NCBI GenBank assembly: GCA_037127315.1
Contig: JBBBDQ010000310.1
Span: forward strand, 2,489,001-2,553,000
Reading direction: 5' to 3'
DNA from: Ascarosepion bandense
Lineage: Eukaryota > Mollusca > Cephalopoda > Sepiida > Sepiidae
Length of the DNA stretch: 64,000 bases
Of the stretch, positions 49,822 to 60,199 are shown in pieces (within the stretch, counting starts at the first letter, position 1; each line of letters opens with the position of its first letter). The notes below the pieces were generated by a model. The model was given only the letters and a program-made list of their open reading frames with translations, was not told the origin of the DNA and searched no databases. Both the position numbers and the translations under genes were made by a program.

Positions 49822-50526
49822 AGGAAAATAAAAACAATGTATCTTCTAAAAACAGGTCAGGTGAATCGCAGTATATCAGCTGTTCGGTTCTTAAACAAAT
49901 GAACAATTGATGTCGCATTCATACTGTAAATTCTTACTCTAGAGTCGATACAATTGTTTCTGCCTAATCTCTATTAAGTTTACATTTCTTTTGGCCCAGT
50001 TTCAAAGACATTCATTGAATCAGGTAACATACACAAAAACAAATACATACACACATACATAGATATATATTAAGCAAATAGACGTTATTATTCAATCCCA
50101 GTAGAGAGAAAAAAAGAGATACGTTATAGACCAAGCATTTGGAGATACCCTCTGGATTTAATTATTAGTAGGTTTATTACCATCTTTGATTTAATTAACT
50201 CTTACTAAGCTAGTATGCTGAAATGATTTAACCTATATATGTATATTTTAGCGAGAAATTTGCCTAAAATCATTGACCTGACATTAATTAATGGCAAATT
50301 AACCAGCGAGGTAAATTAAGCAAAAAGATTAAAGATTTTAAGGAAACTGTGAAGTAATGGTTTAATTTTTTTAATCATTACTACCGAATATATAATAAAA
50401 TTCTTCAGAAAGATAAAGTTCTGGCCGGAAGTGAGCTAGTAAATTAGTTTTGAAAAATGTACGCAACATTCATTTTTTAGTCGAGTCATCGAAATCAGGG
50501 TGGTAACTTTAAATATTTGGTCAGTA

Positions 50527-50527
<1 letters not shown>

Positions 50528-50579
<52 letters not shown>
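50528..50579. repeat. (TA)n microsatellite
   Basis: About 26 TA units. 49241-50527 outside the hairpin is AT-rich with no recognised feature. Confidence 0.9.
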
Positions 50580-50582
<3 letters not shown>

Positions 50583-50719
50583 TTGAGTTGTCATCATGCT
50601 TAGCGCTAAAATGTTTGTTTTTCAGTGATTTACTGACAAAAAAGATATTTTGGCAAGCAGGTTTTTTTCCCTCTAAACTGCTCTATATCGGGATAAAGCT
50701 AGATTGTTTATAGGATTAA

Positions 50720-50905
50720 TGTACAGAAATTTGTCACTTAACTGAACAGAGTCATGCCGACTTCGAAGTTTCGTGGGGGCAGTGTTATGATGTCTTCACT
50801 TGTTGGGGTCAATTCTCGATTTTAAAATCAGATCGAAAATTTAACCTTGACGAAACATGACTCTACTCAGTTAAGTCACAACAAATGTCCCTACATTAAT
50901 ACTGT
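50720..50905. repeat. Imperfect fold-back repeat
   Basis: ATTAATGTACAGAAATTTGT, then CACTTAACTGA and AGAGTCATG, recur inverted at about 50850-50905. This forms an imperfect stem of about 60 bp around 70 nt. Confidence 0.7.
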
Positions 50906-53200
50906 AATAAAATAAGTAAAGAGCAAGTAGGAAAATGTCAACAAGCTTCTTCAGATTCATTAAAGACAAATGATTTAAAAATCTAAGAGAAAGTATAATG
51001 ATTGAAGTATAATTTGATTTAGGTACCTCCACTCAAATTTTCGATACCTCAATTTAAATTGAATTTAAAAATAAAGATTTCTTGAAGCTATAATGTTAGC
51101 TTTAATTGAAAGCCAAGAGGTTTAAAAAATCTTTTAAAATTTCAAATTTTCCACCATTTTTCATCGATTGTAAACAGAAGCCAGTTCTCGGTTTTAAAAA
51201 TTTTACAAAAATAAAATGCATCTCGTTGACACATTATTTTAATCAAATTACCGAACTTAAATTTATCTTAACTTCACTTGATACAAGAATTACATGTTTA
51301 CTGCCTGAAATGTTTCAAAAAGCGTTTTTCAATTACGTTAGACTTGTTATCACAGCTGTCATCACCTTATCAGAGGTGATACTGGATGATTTACAGTAGC
51401 CGGCTAAAAGTAAGGAAGACGAATTTGGTATAAAAAGGTTTATATACGGATTTTTTTCATGTAAGGGAGGACCACCCTTGTGACCGTTTAATGATAAATA
51501 TCGCGTACGGCCACCGTACAAACAAAATACGAGTAATCAACATGCAGAAAATTAAAAGGTTTTAATTATTTAACAAAACATGAGCACCATTATTTATAGA
51601 AAGCTTTCAGATTTTTCGATTAGTGAATATATTCGCCACACATTAATTTAAAAAGATCGGGGAGACCTATGAGGAAGAAATTATAAAAAACAATTTGAAA
51701 CTTTTTAGAAATTACTTAATAAAAAATAATAAAAATGAAAACAATTCTTGTAAAAATTCATTATTAATAGAATTTTTTTCTATTCAGATTATGATATCAT
51801 TTTAATTTATGTTTATAAAAGCAATTAAAAGTTTATCCAAATAACAAATGGCATAGTTTTATTGCATTTATGTTTTCGCAAATCGGAGCAGATTTTCTAA
51901 AAATGAACAGGTGTTGAAGAAAAAAGACAGCTGATTAGCATTCCCCAATGACTCGTAAATTTAAGTAAAATTATCTATATGTTGAGACCTAGTTGCATTT
52001 TTTGACATTTCTGGAAATTAATTGGTGGGGGTGGGGTAACATATGTAAAAAAATGTTTTTACTAATTTTTTCTAAAAATAATTATTTGAAAACTGATTTC
52101 AGTTAATTATGAATAAGTTCTGAAATTTTCATCAAAATTCGACAATCATTTGATTTTTGCAAGAATTTCCAAATTAATGTCTTTCACAGTCAAAAATACC
52201 TTTGCGTAATATTACGTTTTGACGTAATAAACTCTGGTGTCAGTTTAGGCTTCGCACTGACGAGAGAAAAAAAGGATTTTCTACCACAAAATAAACCTGT
52301 TATAAACAATTCAAATTTTTCTGAAAAATAATTAAAAACTACTTTGATCTATCTTCTTAATGACAGCATAAACATTTTGCCGAGAAAACTTTGTTTTTAT
52401 TTAGTTTGAGGCCTTTTCCTTCAGACTATACTGTTTTATTCAGCTTTTCTTCTTTTTTTTGGGGGGGGGGATCAGATATGTGTCACTTGTAATAAAGCAA
52501 TGGATGAGTTTTAAATGTAGAAGAAAAAACTTGTGTCTGTTTAAGTGTGTGTACCAACACGTAATGAAAACATTAGGTATTTATTATGAATGTAAGTATA
52601 TGTAAGCAAAGATAATGTGTGTTAAGCGTATTTAAACTATAGACGAATTAAGTGTGTATATGTCAGTAACGTTAGTATGTGTGAATTTACAGCGACGAAA
52701 TACATTTGCGTTCAAAATACGTAACAAATATTGTACACACGTGTCAAGTGATGAAACGAATTTTCTTTTTAAATAAAATGAGTGAATCAGTTATGAACGT
52801 ATGTGTTGAAAGAAATCATATGTGAATGTATGCTTTTATGAGTCATTAAAGTTAATATGTGAAATGAGGTATACACGTGTCAAGTGATGGAACGATTTTC
52901 TATTATAAATAACGTGAGAGAATCATGTATGAATGTACGTCTATGAAAGAATCATGTATGATCATGAATCATGCGTGCGTATATGAGTATAAATCGTAAA
53001 CGAAATACATTTCCGTTTAAAATTCTAGTGAAAATAGTGCATAAAAGTATTAAGCAAACTTTTTTTTAAATAAAAAGTATTTTTTAAAATAATGAAATTA
53101 TACCTCAGTCAACATACTTAGATTATTAAATCATTCGACTTTAATAAATCTCTGAAGAAGATAATTTTTTTCCTACTTGTTCTTTACTTATTCTATTCAA
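50905..53200. mobile_element. 2.3-kb element with ~110-bp inverted repeats
   Basis: The left end (50905-51020: AATAAGTAAAGAGCAAGTAG, CTTCTTCAGA, AATGATTTAAAAATCTAA) matches the reverse complement of 53095-53200 (AATAAGTAAAGAACAAGTAG, CTTCTTCAGA, AATGATTTAATAATCTAA). The interior holds R1 copy 3 and a 97-codon frame at 51106-51399 that starts at TTG rather than ATG and has no recognised similarity. It could be a fold-back or DNA transposon, or an inverted duplication. Confidence 0.6.
51700..52440 (-). repeat. Dispersed AT-rich repeat R1, copy 3
   Basis: Reverse-strand copy, closest to copy 1: AACTAAATAAAAACAAAG, GACATTAATTTGGAAATTCT, GCAAAAATCAAAT, GTTACCCCACCCCCACC, then the distal TGCAATAAAACTATG and ATTGTTTTCATTTTT blocks. 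Confidence 0.72.
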
Positions 53201-53502
53201 GCGAAACAGATCTGTCTGCGGATGGCTATAGTATTTACGCTCTCACACCCTGATTGAGCACTCTGGAGGAGTGGGAGACTTTGTAAACAGTAGCTACTCC
53301 GGCATATACGAATCGCTCATTCGATAATGAATTGGAGCATCCTAGCTATTGGGCGTGTTTATACACGCTAAAAAGCCTGCCTTCTTCTGCCGGACGCTCA
53401 TGGCCTAGGGGTAGAATCGCCGACTGACGCCGATTCGGTCGGGTTTCAATCCTGGGTTAGGAAGCGATCGGAAGCGTACTAATGAGCTGTGATACAGCGA
53501 AA
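53201..53502 (+). mobile_element. 296-bp hammerhead unit, circularly permuted monomer
   Basis: The unit starts inside the ribozyme with GAAA (53203-53206), helix III CAGATCTG, cleavage triplet ending at C53216, and helix I strand TGCG. It ends with the other half: helix I strand CGTA, CTAATGA (53479-53485; consensus CTGATGA, G5 changed to A), helix II GCTGT-GAT-ACAGC (53486-53498), then GAAA again (53499-53502). Joined end to end it makes one type-I hammerhead, and helix I pairs TGCG with CGTA by three Watson-Crick pairs and one G-T. The interior has a Pol III-like box A TGGCCTAGGGG (53401-53411) and box B GGTTTCAATCC (53442-53452). No ORF. Such layouts are known from hammerhead-bearing SINE-like repeats of schistosomes and from metazoan retrozymes. 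Confidence 0.78.
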
Positions 53503-53639
53503 TATATATATTCTGACATATAGATGGCACTACTAATAAAAAATCCATATGATTTTTATGAAGTACTAACCCTCAAATGACAAATTATTAGTTTACAAAT
53601 TAGTTATTTAAGTGAAGCTACTTTTGCAAAATTTCAAAT

Positions 53640-54625
53640 CAATGGAAAATTCTGAATTTTGTTTGTAGATAAAACATTGCTTTCTGATGAGAAAAATGCT
53701 GCTCAAGCAAAGCAAGAGCTTGATAAATGTTATTTGGACACTGCTCAGTCGGAAACAACGGTTAAGTGGTGTTATGCTGACTTTAAACTCGGACGTACAG
53801 ACACAAATGTTACTGAACGCTCAGGTCACCTAAATCTACAAACTCGTTTTATCCAATCGTAAATTAAAGTTGCGGGAGATAGAAGAGAAACCGAACATAT
53901 CAGAAAGCACTGTATTCACAATTTTTCATAAATATTTTCCAATGAGAAAGCTGTGTTCAAAGTGAGTGCCGCGTTTGCTCACAGTCGATTAAAAACAACA
54001 ACGTGTTGATGATTCAGAGCATTATTTGCAACTGTTTCAACGCAATAAGATAAATATGTGACAGTGAATGAAATATGTATCCACCACTTCACTCCGGAGT
54101 TAAATCGGCAGTCATCTGAGTGGACGGTATCAGGTTAAATCCAAGAAACGCAAACACATCAGCGAGCAATGTTTTGGCATCCATATTTTGGTATGCACAA
54201 GTTATGTTGTTCATCGACTACCTTGGGAAAGGAAGAACCATCAATAGTAAATATTATATGGCAATATTGGTGCGTTTGAAGGAAGAAATTGCCAAAAAAC
54301 GGCCACAAATGAAGACGAAAAAGTCATCTTTCACCTAAACAACGCACCGTGTCACAAGTCGATCGCATCGATGGCAAAACTACATGACTTTCATTTCAAA
54401 TTGCTTCCGCATCCACCCTATTTTCCAGATATGGCCCCCGGCAACTACTTGCTGTTTGCAGACCTCACAAGAATTCTTCATGGAAAGAGATTTGGCTCTA
54501 ATGATAAAGTGATATCGGAAATTAAGGCATATTTTGAGGCCAAAGACAAATCATTTTACAAAACGACATCGAATTGTTACAGAAGCGTTGGAATCAGTGT
54601 ATCACTCTAGAAGAAGAATATGTTG
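53640..54625 (+). pseudogene. mariner transposase relic
   Basis: Three broken frames give a mariner-type transposase in order: N-terminal HTH region (QELDKCYLDTAQSETTVKWC then YADFKLGRTDT and TERSGHLN; 53659-53860), a middle with frameshifts (ISESTVFTIFH-like near 53897-53925), VHHFTPELNRQSSEW near 54080, and FHLNNAPCHKSIASM near 54330-54375. The last part is LLPHPPYFPDMAPGNYLLFADL (54405-54470), matching the mariner HPPYSPDLAP-DY-LF signature with the final catalytic acidic residue (D34D) replaced here by Asn. Five or more disruptions; dead. Terminal repeats are not clear. Confidence 0.85.
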
Positions 54626-54695
54626 ATGAATAAAGTTGAATTTTGCCAAAAAGTTGTTGTTTATTAGTTAAGCCCGGGATTTATTGAATGATGTG

Positions 54696-54696
<1 letters not shown>

Positions 54697-54737
<41 letters not shown>
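54697..54737. repeat. (TA)n microsatellite
   Basis: TA tract between the mariner relic and Penelope-like element 2. Confidence 0.9.
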
Positions 54738-54741
<4 letters not shown>

Positions 54742-55119
54742 TCAGGTTTCATTGAATAATATAGACAAGTTTTGTCTATTAATTTTGTGTAGGATCCGTT
54801 CATACCGTCTGATATACTTGATGGTGATGTCGTTGAAAGACAACAAAAAATCACAATATTTGTTGAATTTTTTATCGGGTCTAAGCTTTCGGCTCACATA
54901 AGCCATTATCAAAGAGTAAATATTAACACACAGTAAACATAGAACATTTAAGCTATTAACAATAAAGATAATTGAATTGAAAATATAAGTCCATCCCTAC
55001 CGTGGCGGATGGCCGAAGACAGTGACAAAATAGTGGTGTTGTGGTCCCTGGTCTGATTACAGACATTTGAGTACGTTATTGGAAATATCGAAATTGATTG
55101 TATTCAAACCAGGTTTAAA

Positions 55120-55500
55120 TTATTTAATGTAGAGTGCTTCGAGGATTTTTAGTTTCTGCTTATTATTTTCTTGTTTGAGTATGTACGTGTTATCAACAAG
55201 CGTTTTTCTCAGAAGTGTACGTTGATAACCGTGTTGTTCTAAATGACGGAATATATTTGAATTTTTATTTAAGTGCAACGTCAGACGCCGTGAGAGCGAA
55301 TTTGTGGTGTGGCCGATGTAGATATTATTGAGGTTGTTAGAGATACATTCTCTAAATGGACATATGAATTTATATACTACATTGGTTTTTTGCAAATCAC
55401 TAACGGTGGGGGAAGAGTCGTTGCGGACAAATGAATTAGATGTAGTGGATTTAGTGTAATATATAATGAACTTAATTCTTTTGTTAGAGTCTGTCGGAGA
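55120..55500 (-). CDS. GIY-YIG endonuclease domain of Penelope-like element 2
   Basis: Separated from the RT frame by the single-base shift near 55525, it reads through a linker (TDSNKRIKFIIYYTKS) into VVYKFICPFRECISNN, then NIYIGHTTNSLSRRLTLHLN: the Y-Y-I-G core plus the conserved Arg and His. LVDNTYILKQENNKQKLKIL then EALYIK follows at the stop (TAA, 55120-55122). The Cys pair before YIG and the downstream His match the zinc-linked variant found in Penelope-like elements. This domain nicks target DNA for insertion. It may still be translated with the RT only if the shift is a sequencing error or is bypassed. Confidence 0.86.
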   Translation of the reverse strand, partial: SPTDSNKRIKFIIYYTKSTTSNSFVRNDSSPTVSDLQKTNVVYKFICPFRECISNNLNNIYIGHTTNSLSRRLTLHLNKNSNIFRHLEQHGYQRTLLRKTLVDNTYILKQENNKQKLKILEALYIK

Positions 55501-55511
55501 AATATTAGTAT

Positions 55512-56729
55512 TTATGAGTTTTTTAGGATGTTTTCATCTAGTTGGTAGTTGGAGTGCATCTGGCTACGGTATAAGCGAGTGATATGTTTAGGATTGGTTG
55601 GGTTAGTATCATGTGTTGTTTTTTCCATGTTAAGCTTTTTAAGAAAATAATGTATTTGTTCATCAACTATGTAGTTGGGAAAATTATTATTGATGAGTGT
55701 CTGTTTTATGTTTTTTAGTTCACTGTAGAAGATCTGATTTGTAGATGAATTGACTTTTGCACGATATAATAGATTTTTTATGATGGCTATTTTGTAATAG
55801 TGGGGGCATTCACTAATATAATTGAGTGTGGCGGGATTTTTATTAGTGGGTTTTTGATACGGTGAGATAGTAAATTTATTGTTGTCAATATTTATTAATA
55901 TATCAAGAAAAGGAATTTTATCTTTGCTAAGTTCATAAGTAAATTTTAAAACTGAGTTATTTTGAAACTGTTTTTGAAGTTGTAAGATTTCATCAGTATT
56001 TTTAATTGATAGTAGGATATCATCAACATATTGTAGATATATTGATGGTTTTGTAAATTTTGCAAAGGTAGTATTTTCAAGGTTAGACATGTAGAAATTA
56101 CTAAAAATCGGACCAAGCACTGAACCCATGGAGACTCCGTCACGTTGTATATATATAGTGTTGTTTAGATCAACAAAAGGCACTTCAGTAGTACAATCTA
56201 GTAGAATTTTTCTTAGGATGTTGGGATTAATTTTGAGTGGGGGTAATGAAGGATTACTGTAAACATTTCTTATAATTATATCAATAGTTTCACTGACGGG
56301 TACATTAGTAAAAAGGTTTTCCACATCAAGTGAAGCTATGATTTCATTATTAGGTTTTTCACTCTTGAGGATTTGGATTGCCTCTAGGGTTGACTTTATG
56401 CTGTATTTACTCGGAAGGTAGGGTGTGATAAGCTGGTTAATATGTTTAGTTAACTGGTATACAGGAGTAGGAATTTGGGATATGATAGGGCGGAGAGGAT
56501 AGTTAGGTTTATGAGTTTTTATGGTTCCGTATATGTAACCAGGTTTATAGTCACCAATAATTTTAGGGAGTTTTAAGGAATTCTGATCAGCGTTGTTGGC
56601 ACTAATGAGTTTATTAAGTTTAGATTTTAGTTGGTGTGTCGGGTTTTTGGTTAATTTTTTTAAATTTTGTGTGGTCATGGAGTATGTGGTTGAGTTTTGT
56701 GTTGTAATCTGATTTGTTAAGTACAACAA
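55512..56729 (-). CDS. Penelope-type reverse transcriptase (main frame)
   Basis: A 405-codon open frame with no internal stop. Visible blocks: GDYKPGYIYGTIKTHKP (RT1 fingers), PLRPIISQIPTP, IIASLDVENLFTNVP (motif A with the catalytic Asp), VSMGSVLGPIFSNFYM (motif B; usual form GVAMGSPLGP), YLQYVDDILL (motif C; YVDD intact), and IPFLDILINI. The apparent first codon is TTG and not a real start. Reading one base out of phase upstream gives KKADKANIFVVLNKSDYN (about 56735-56790), the expected N-terminal RT block, and this continues into the main frame if one base is changed in the A7 run near 56664. At the 3' side the frame closes at a TAA just after an A6 run (about 55524-55529), where one extra base would continue into the nuclease. 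Confidence 0.88.
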   Translation of the reverse strand: MLYLTNQITTQNSTTYSMTTQNLKKLTKNPTHQLKSKLNKLISANNADQNSLKLPKIIGDYKPGYIYGTIKTHKPNYPLRPIISQIPTPVYQLTKHINQLITPYLPSKYSIKSTLEAIQILKSEKPNNEIIASLDVENLFTNVPVSETIDIIIRNVYSNPSLPPLKINPNILRKILLDCTTEVPFVDLNNTIYIQRDGVSMGSVLGPIFSNFYMSNLENTTFAKFTKPSIYLQYVDDILLSIKNTDEILQLQKQFQNNSVLKFTYELSKDKIPFLDILINIDNNKFTISPYQKPTNKNPATLNYISECPHYYKIAIIKNLLYRAKVNSSTNQIFYSELKNIKQTLINNNFPNYIVDEQIHYFLKKLNMEKTTHDTNPTNPKHITRLYRSQMHSNYQLDENILKNS

Positions 56730-56815
56730 AGATGTTAGCCTTGTCAGCTTTTTTTACAATTATGTGAAGGTGGTTGCGTAGAAGGTGGTTGCGCAAGAAA
56801 TGGTTTGATAATTTT

Positions 56816-57510
56816 TACGCCTCAAAAACAAAGCTGCTCACTTGAATAATCTCAGAGAATCTTTTTTCTCCTTCCATCAGCATTTCTGATGCTAGCATTC
56901 ATGAGGGTGACCCATTGTGCTTTCTCAGACTAACGTTTTACGCTGACATAAAGTGGAATGATTATACTGAGTCTAATGCTAAGTTTCCTTCTCAGAAAGT
57001 CGGTTCACTGTTTCGTGCTAAACAATTTTTTGCTCCAGAATTTAGTTTGTAAATTTATAAATCTACCATTAGTTGATTATTGTTGTCATATCTTGTCTGT
57101 TGCTTCGACTATGTATTTGAGAAAATCAAAATATGACATGTTATTGGTCTTGATCTGACATCATGGGTTTCAGTCAAGTTCCCAGCGAAATGACGTAGCT
57201 TCCCTGTGCCTTTTCTATAAATATTTTCATGGTAATTGTTCTGATGATTTTTTCTTCTTTGATAGATAGATTTTGCAAATGTAGACGCAGTACTAGATCG
57301 GTAGCTTCGTCTCATTGATAAATGTAACTATAATGTCTATGTTATGTTTCTTCTCTCGTAAATTCTCGCTTGTATAATTTTCTTCCGACTTCTTGCTTTC
57401 AGTCAACTTTGACCCACAAAAATTTAAATGCAATAAAAAATCTTCAGCTTTTGTCTCCATAATTTCTGTTTTTTTATTGTTATCTCTCCTCAATAATATT
57501 TTTCTTAAGT
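56816..57510 (+). mobile_element. Jockey/CR1-like LINE copy 4 (C-terminal part)
   Basis: Begins abruptly in the post-RT region (WFDNFYASKTKLLT at about 56800-56845). It continues with LTFYADIKWNDYTESNAKF at about 56935-56990, QKVGSLFRAKQFFAPEF, and a degraded LSYLVCC (IEYCCHIW equivalent), and runs to the FFRLL-FSQL region. The upstream RT and endonuclease are absent. The 5' break coincides with the Penelope-like element 2 end. Confidence 0.8.
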
Positions 57511-57811
57511 TCTTTCACACTCATTAATAGCGTACTGAATACGTTATTTTATAAGAAAGCTTCTTTCCATCAGTTACCACCTCCATTTCGATACATCGTT
57601 AACACTTTAAATTGCCTGGGTGGGGTGATGACAAATATTTTTTATTGTTATCTCTCCTCAATAATATTTTTCTTAAGTTCTTTCACACTCATTAATAGCG
57701 TACTGAATACGCTATTTTATAAGAAAGCTTCTTTCCATCAGTTACCACCTCCATTTCGATACATCGTTAACACTTCAAATTGCCTGGGTGGGGTGATGAC
57801 AAATATTTTTT
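57473..57811 (+). repeat. 168-bp tandem duplication
   Basis: 57473-57640 and 57641-57808 are identical except for two transitions (ACGTTATTTT/ACGCTATTTT and CACTTTAAAT/CACTTCAAAT). The unit covers the LINE copy 4 3' end and adjoining sequence. The repeat is recent compared with the elements around it, or an assembly artefact. Confidence 0.93.
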
Positions 57812-58269
57812 CATAAAGAAAAATCCCTGAAGATATTATTTCAGTAAATACACGATCAAATGTGAAAATCTTGAGATTTGTTCTGAAACCTTACAAAACA
57901 ATTCAATAAATCTAAAAATAAGTAATATTTTCGGAGTTGGTTCTTGAATTATGACTTTTCAGCAAAGTTTGGAAATTCTTCTTCTTGCCATTTTCAAAGG
58001 TAGAATATTTTAAAAAAATCTATTTTCTTTTTTAAACATTTATTTTGTACGGATGATCGAATAGAAAAACTTCAACAATTCTGAGTTATCTCCTTATTGT
58101 TCATATAAGGTTAAAATTATGGCATTAGTAGCTCAAAGAAATTATAGTGAAGACAATCAAATAGCAGTATCAATTCAATTAATCTTTATCAATTTTCTTA
58201 ATTTTATTTTATTGATGATTTTTATAATAGCATTTTCTTTTAATAATTTGAAATTTAATTTTTCGAAAT

Positions 58270-58690
58270 TTGATTAAATTAAAAAAGGGGTAGGTAACTG
58301 ATCTAAAAATATATTTTACCAAGAATTTCTAAAAAAATAATCCTAAAATAATTTAATTCATTTGTAAATAAAATCCAACAAATATTTGAGTTTTGCAAGA
58401 ATTTCAAAATCAATGTGTTTTTCACCCCCAAAATACGCCAAAATGTCCTATACTAATCTTTGACCACCACGCTGACTAAAAACTGAATAAATAAAATAAA
58501 ATAAGAAATTAATTTTGAATGTTCCAGAAAGGACAAAACTATAATTTAATAATAAAAACCTTTTGATCTTTCCTCTTAATAATAAAATAAATATTTTGAA
58601 AATAAACCTTTGTTTTTATTAAATTTGGTTTCTTTCACCAATGTATGCTAATTGCCTAGCGAATCATTGGTAACACCTACATGATATATT
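58270..58690 (-). repeat. Dispersed AT-rich repeat R1, copy 4
   Basis: Reverse-strand copy: AATTTAATAAAAACAAAGG, AAGAGGAAAGATCAAAAGG, ACATTGATTTTGAAATTCTT, GCAAAACTCAAAT, ending GTTACCTACCCC. The flank with ATTCGCTAGGCAATTAGCAT matches upstream of copy 2. Confidence 0.68.
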
Positions 58691-60199
58691 TGAATTTTAA
58701 GGAGTTCTAAAATGTGCTGAATTTTCTGTTACCTTTTTCAAATAAAATGTCGTATAAATTGAGTATAAAAGCGTTTGAAATCCTTACAAAATGCTTATAT
58801 TATTTTTGGAGATTAGGTTTACGGTATTATCTTTCACATAAAACGAAACTTTTAATAAATAGGAGGTAGATTTTAAATGTGTTTTTAAGTTTTTTCAGCC
58901 CAAATTTTGGCAGTAATTACAAAAGTATTTTGAAATTCTTTTTGATATTCTATTTTTAAGCCATTAATTTTAAGAATGTTGCGTTTTTCAAACTTTTGAT
59001 AAGGACAGGATTTGTTTTTTGATACTTTTTCACACTCTTTGGTTTCAAAGGATGATTATGTAAGACAATTTTTTAGATATTCAACATTTTATATTGTTAA
59101 ATATGTGCTGGTTCTTTTGCACTGAAAAAAGTTAAAATCGGTGCTATATTTAAAAGCGCACGTAATTCAGCCACGTGTCATCTGATGTTGCTGAACGAAT
59201 CTATAATCTAAATTTTATCTGATCTAAAAATACTTCACGTAACCTGAAGCCAAAGTTAAAGAAGCATATGTCAAAGTATCTAAAACTAAATCTAAACCTT
59301 TCTTCCCCGCCTCTAACACAAAATTGGTCTATGCATTAGTTCATCTGCGCCATTTTTTAAACTCAGTAATTTTCTGTCAGGGCCTACGGTTAATTTTCTG
59401 CGATCATTGTGGATCTTCATAATTTTTTAACTGTGCAAGCCTGACTTAGACTAAAATATGATGTCTTCAGCTGAAACTTTAAGAATGAAGGTCAAAGTTG
59501 AGACTTAAGAAAACAACTACAACAACTCGAAACAGACTTTGAAATTCTGTCAAGTCGGTTAATATCTTATCACCTAATCTTAAATCGTGTTTAAGTCATT
59601 GATTCCTTTTTCACGACTTAATGTGTAATTTTTATGCTTGCATCAAAAATATATATGAACAGCCTTCTTTTGGAAATTGTATATGTACTAGCTGGCATCC
59701 ATTTTATAAAGCAAATTTCTTATTTCAATATTATCTTTATTCAACAGCATTATTTAAAGTTACCTTCCACTATTGTTTGCCATCTTGGAACTTCCCAATT
59801 GCGTTCTTGAAGGAATTTTCACCTTTCCTAGTACAAAACAAATATATATGTTGGATTTACAACAACTACATTAATAGACCTCTTACATTACAACAATATT
59901 TCTGTCTACATTCACAGTATAAAAAATAATGATTGATACTACAATTATCCTATGCCAAGAAAACAACAAAAACAAACTACAGATCCGCGAGGCAATATTC
60001 ATTAAAAAACCTTAAGCCGTCAGTTAATAGAATCAGCTATGAATAATGTAGCAATGTTCTAAAATGTTTATAAGAAGAAGTTTTTTCATGTTTTCACACT
60101 TGAATGACCATAAAATTACAACATAAACTGTTACATGCATGAAGAAAATTTACAGTAATTTTCAGCAACACAGTTTTGCGGTATTTTCTGTGACCACAA
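58691..60199. other. Unassigned AT-rich stretch
   Basis: A 102-codon forward frame at 59621-59929 (aromatic-rich) has no recognised similarity. No repeats recognised. Confidence 0.4.

Larger units (their letters stand above)
54780..56815 (-). mobile_element. Penelope-like element 2, nearly intact
   Basis: Reverse-strand element: RT (about 55512-56800), GIY-YIG nuclease (55120-55400) and a non-coding 3' region to about 54780. That region includes a hammerhead-like stem-loop at 54875-54916: TTGATAAT, helix GGCT-TATGTG-AGCC, then GAAAGC. Penelope-like elements with hammerhead motifs in their terminal repeats have been reported. The 5' side ends near 56815, where Jockey-like copy 4 begins, and shows a short tandem duplication (AGAAGGTGGTTGCG twice, 56755-56785). 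Far fewer disruptions than any other element here, so it is probably the youngest. Confidence 0.88.

Noticed and set aside
51106..51399. 97-codon frame inside the 2.3-kb inverted-repeat element as a transposase
   Set aside because: It starts at TTG, shows no catalytic signature and has no counterpart in other copies of the enclosed repeat.
55512..56729. Penelope frame as a complete gene starting at 56729
   Set aside because: The first codon is TTG, and the preceding out-of-phase sequence encodes the expected RT N-terminal block, so the apparent start is a frameshift scar.
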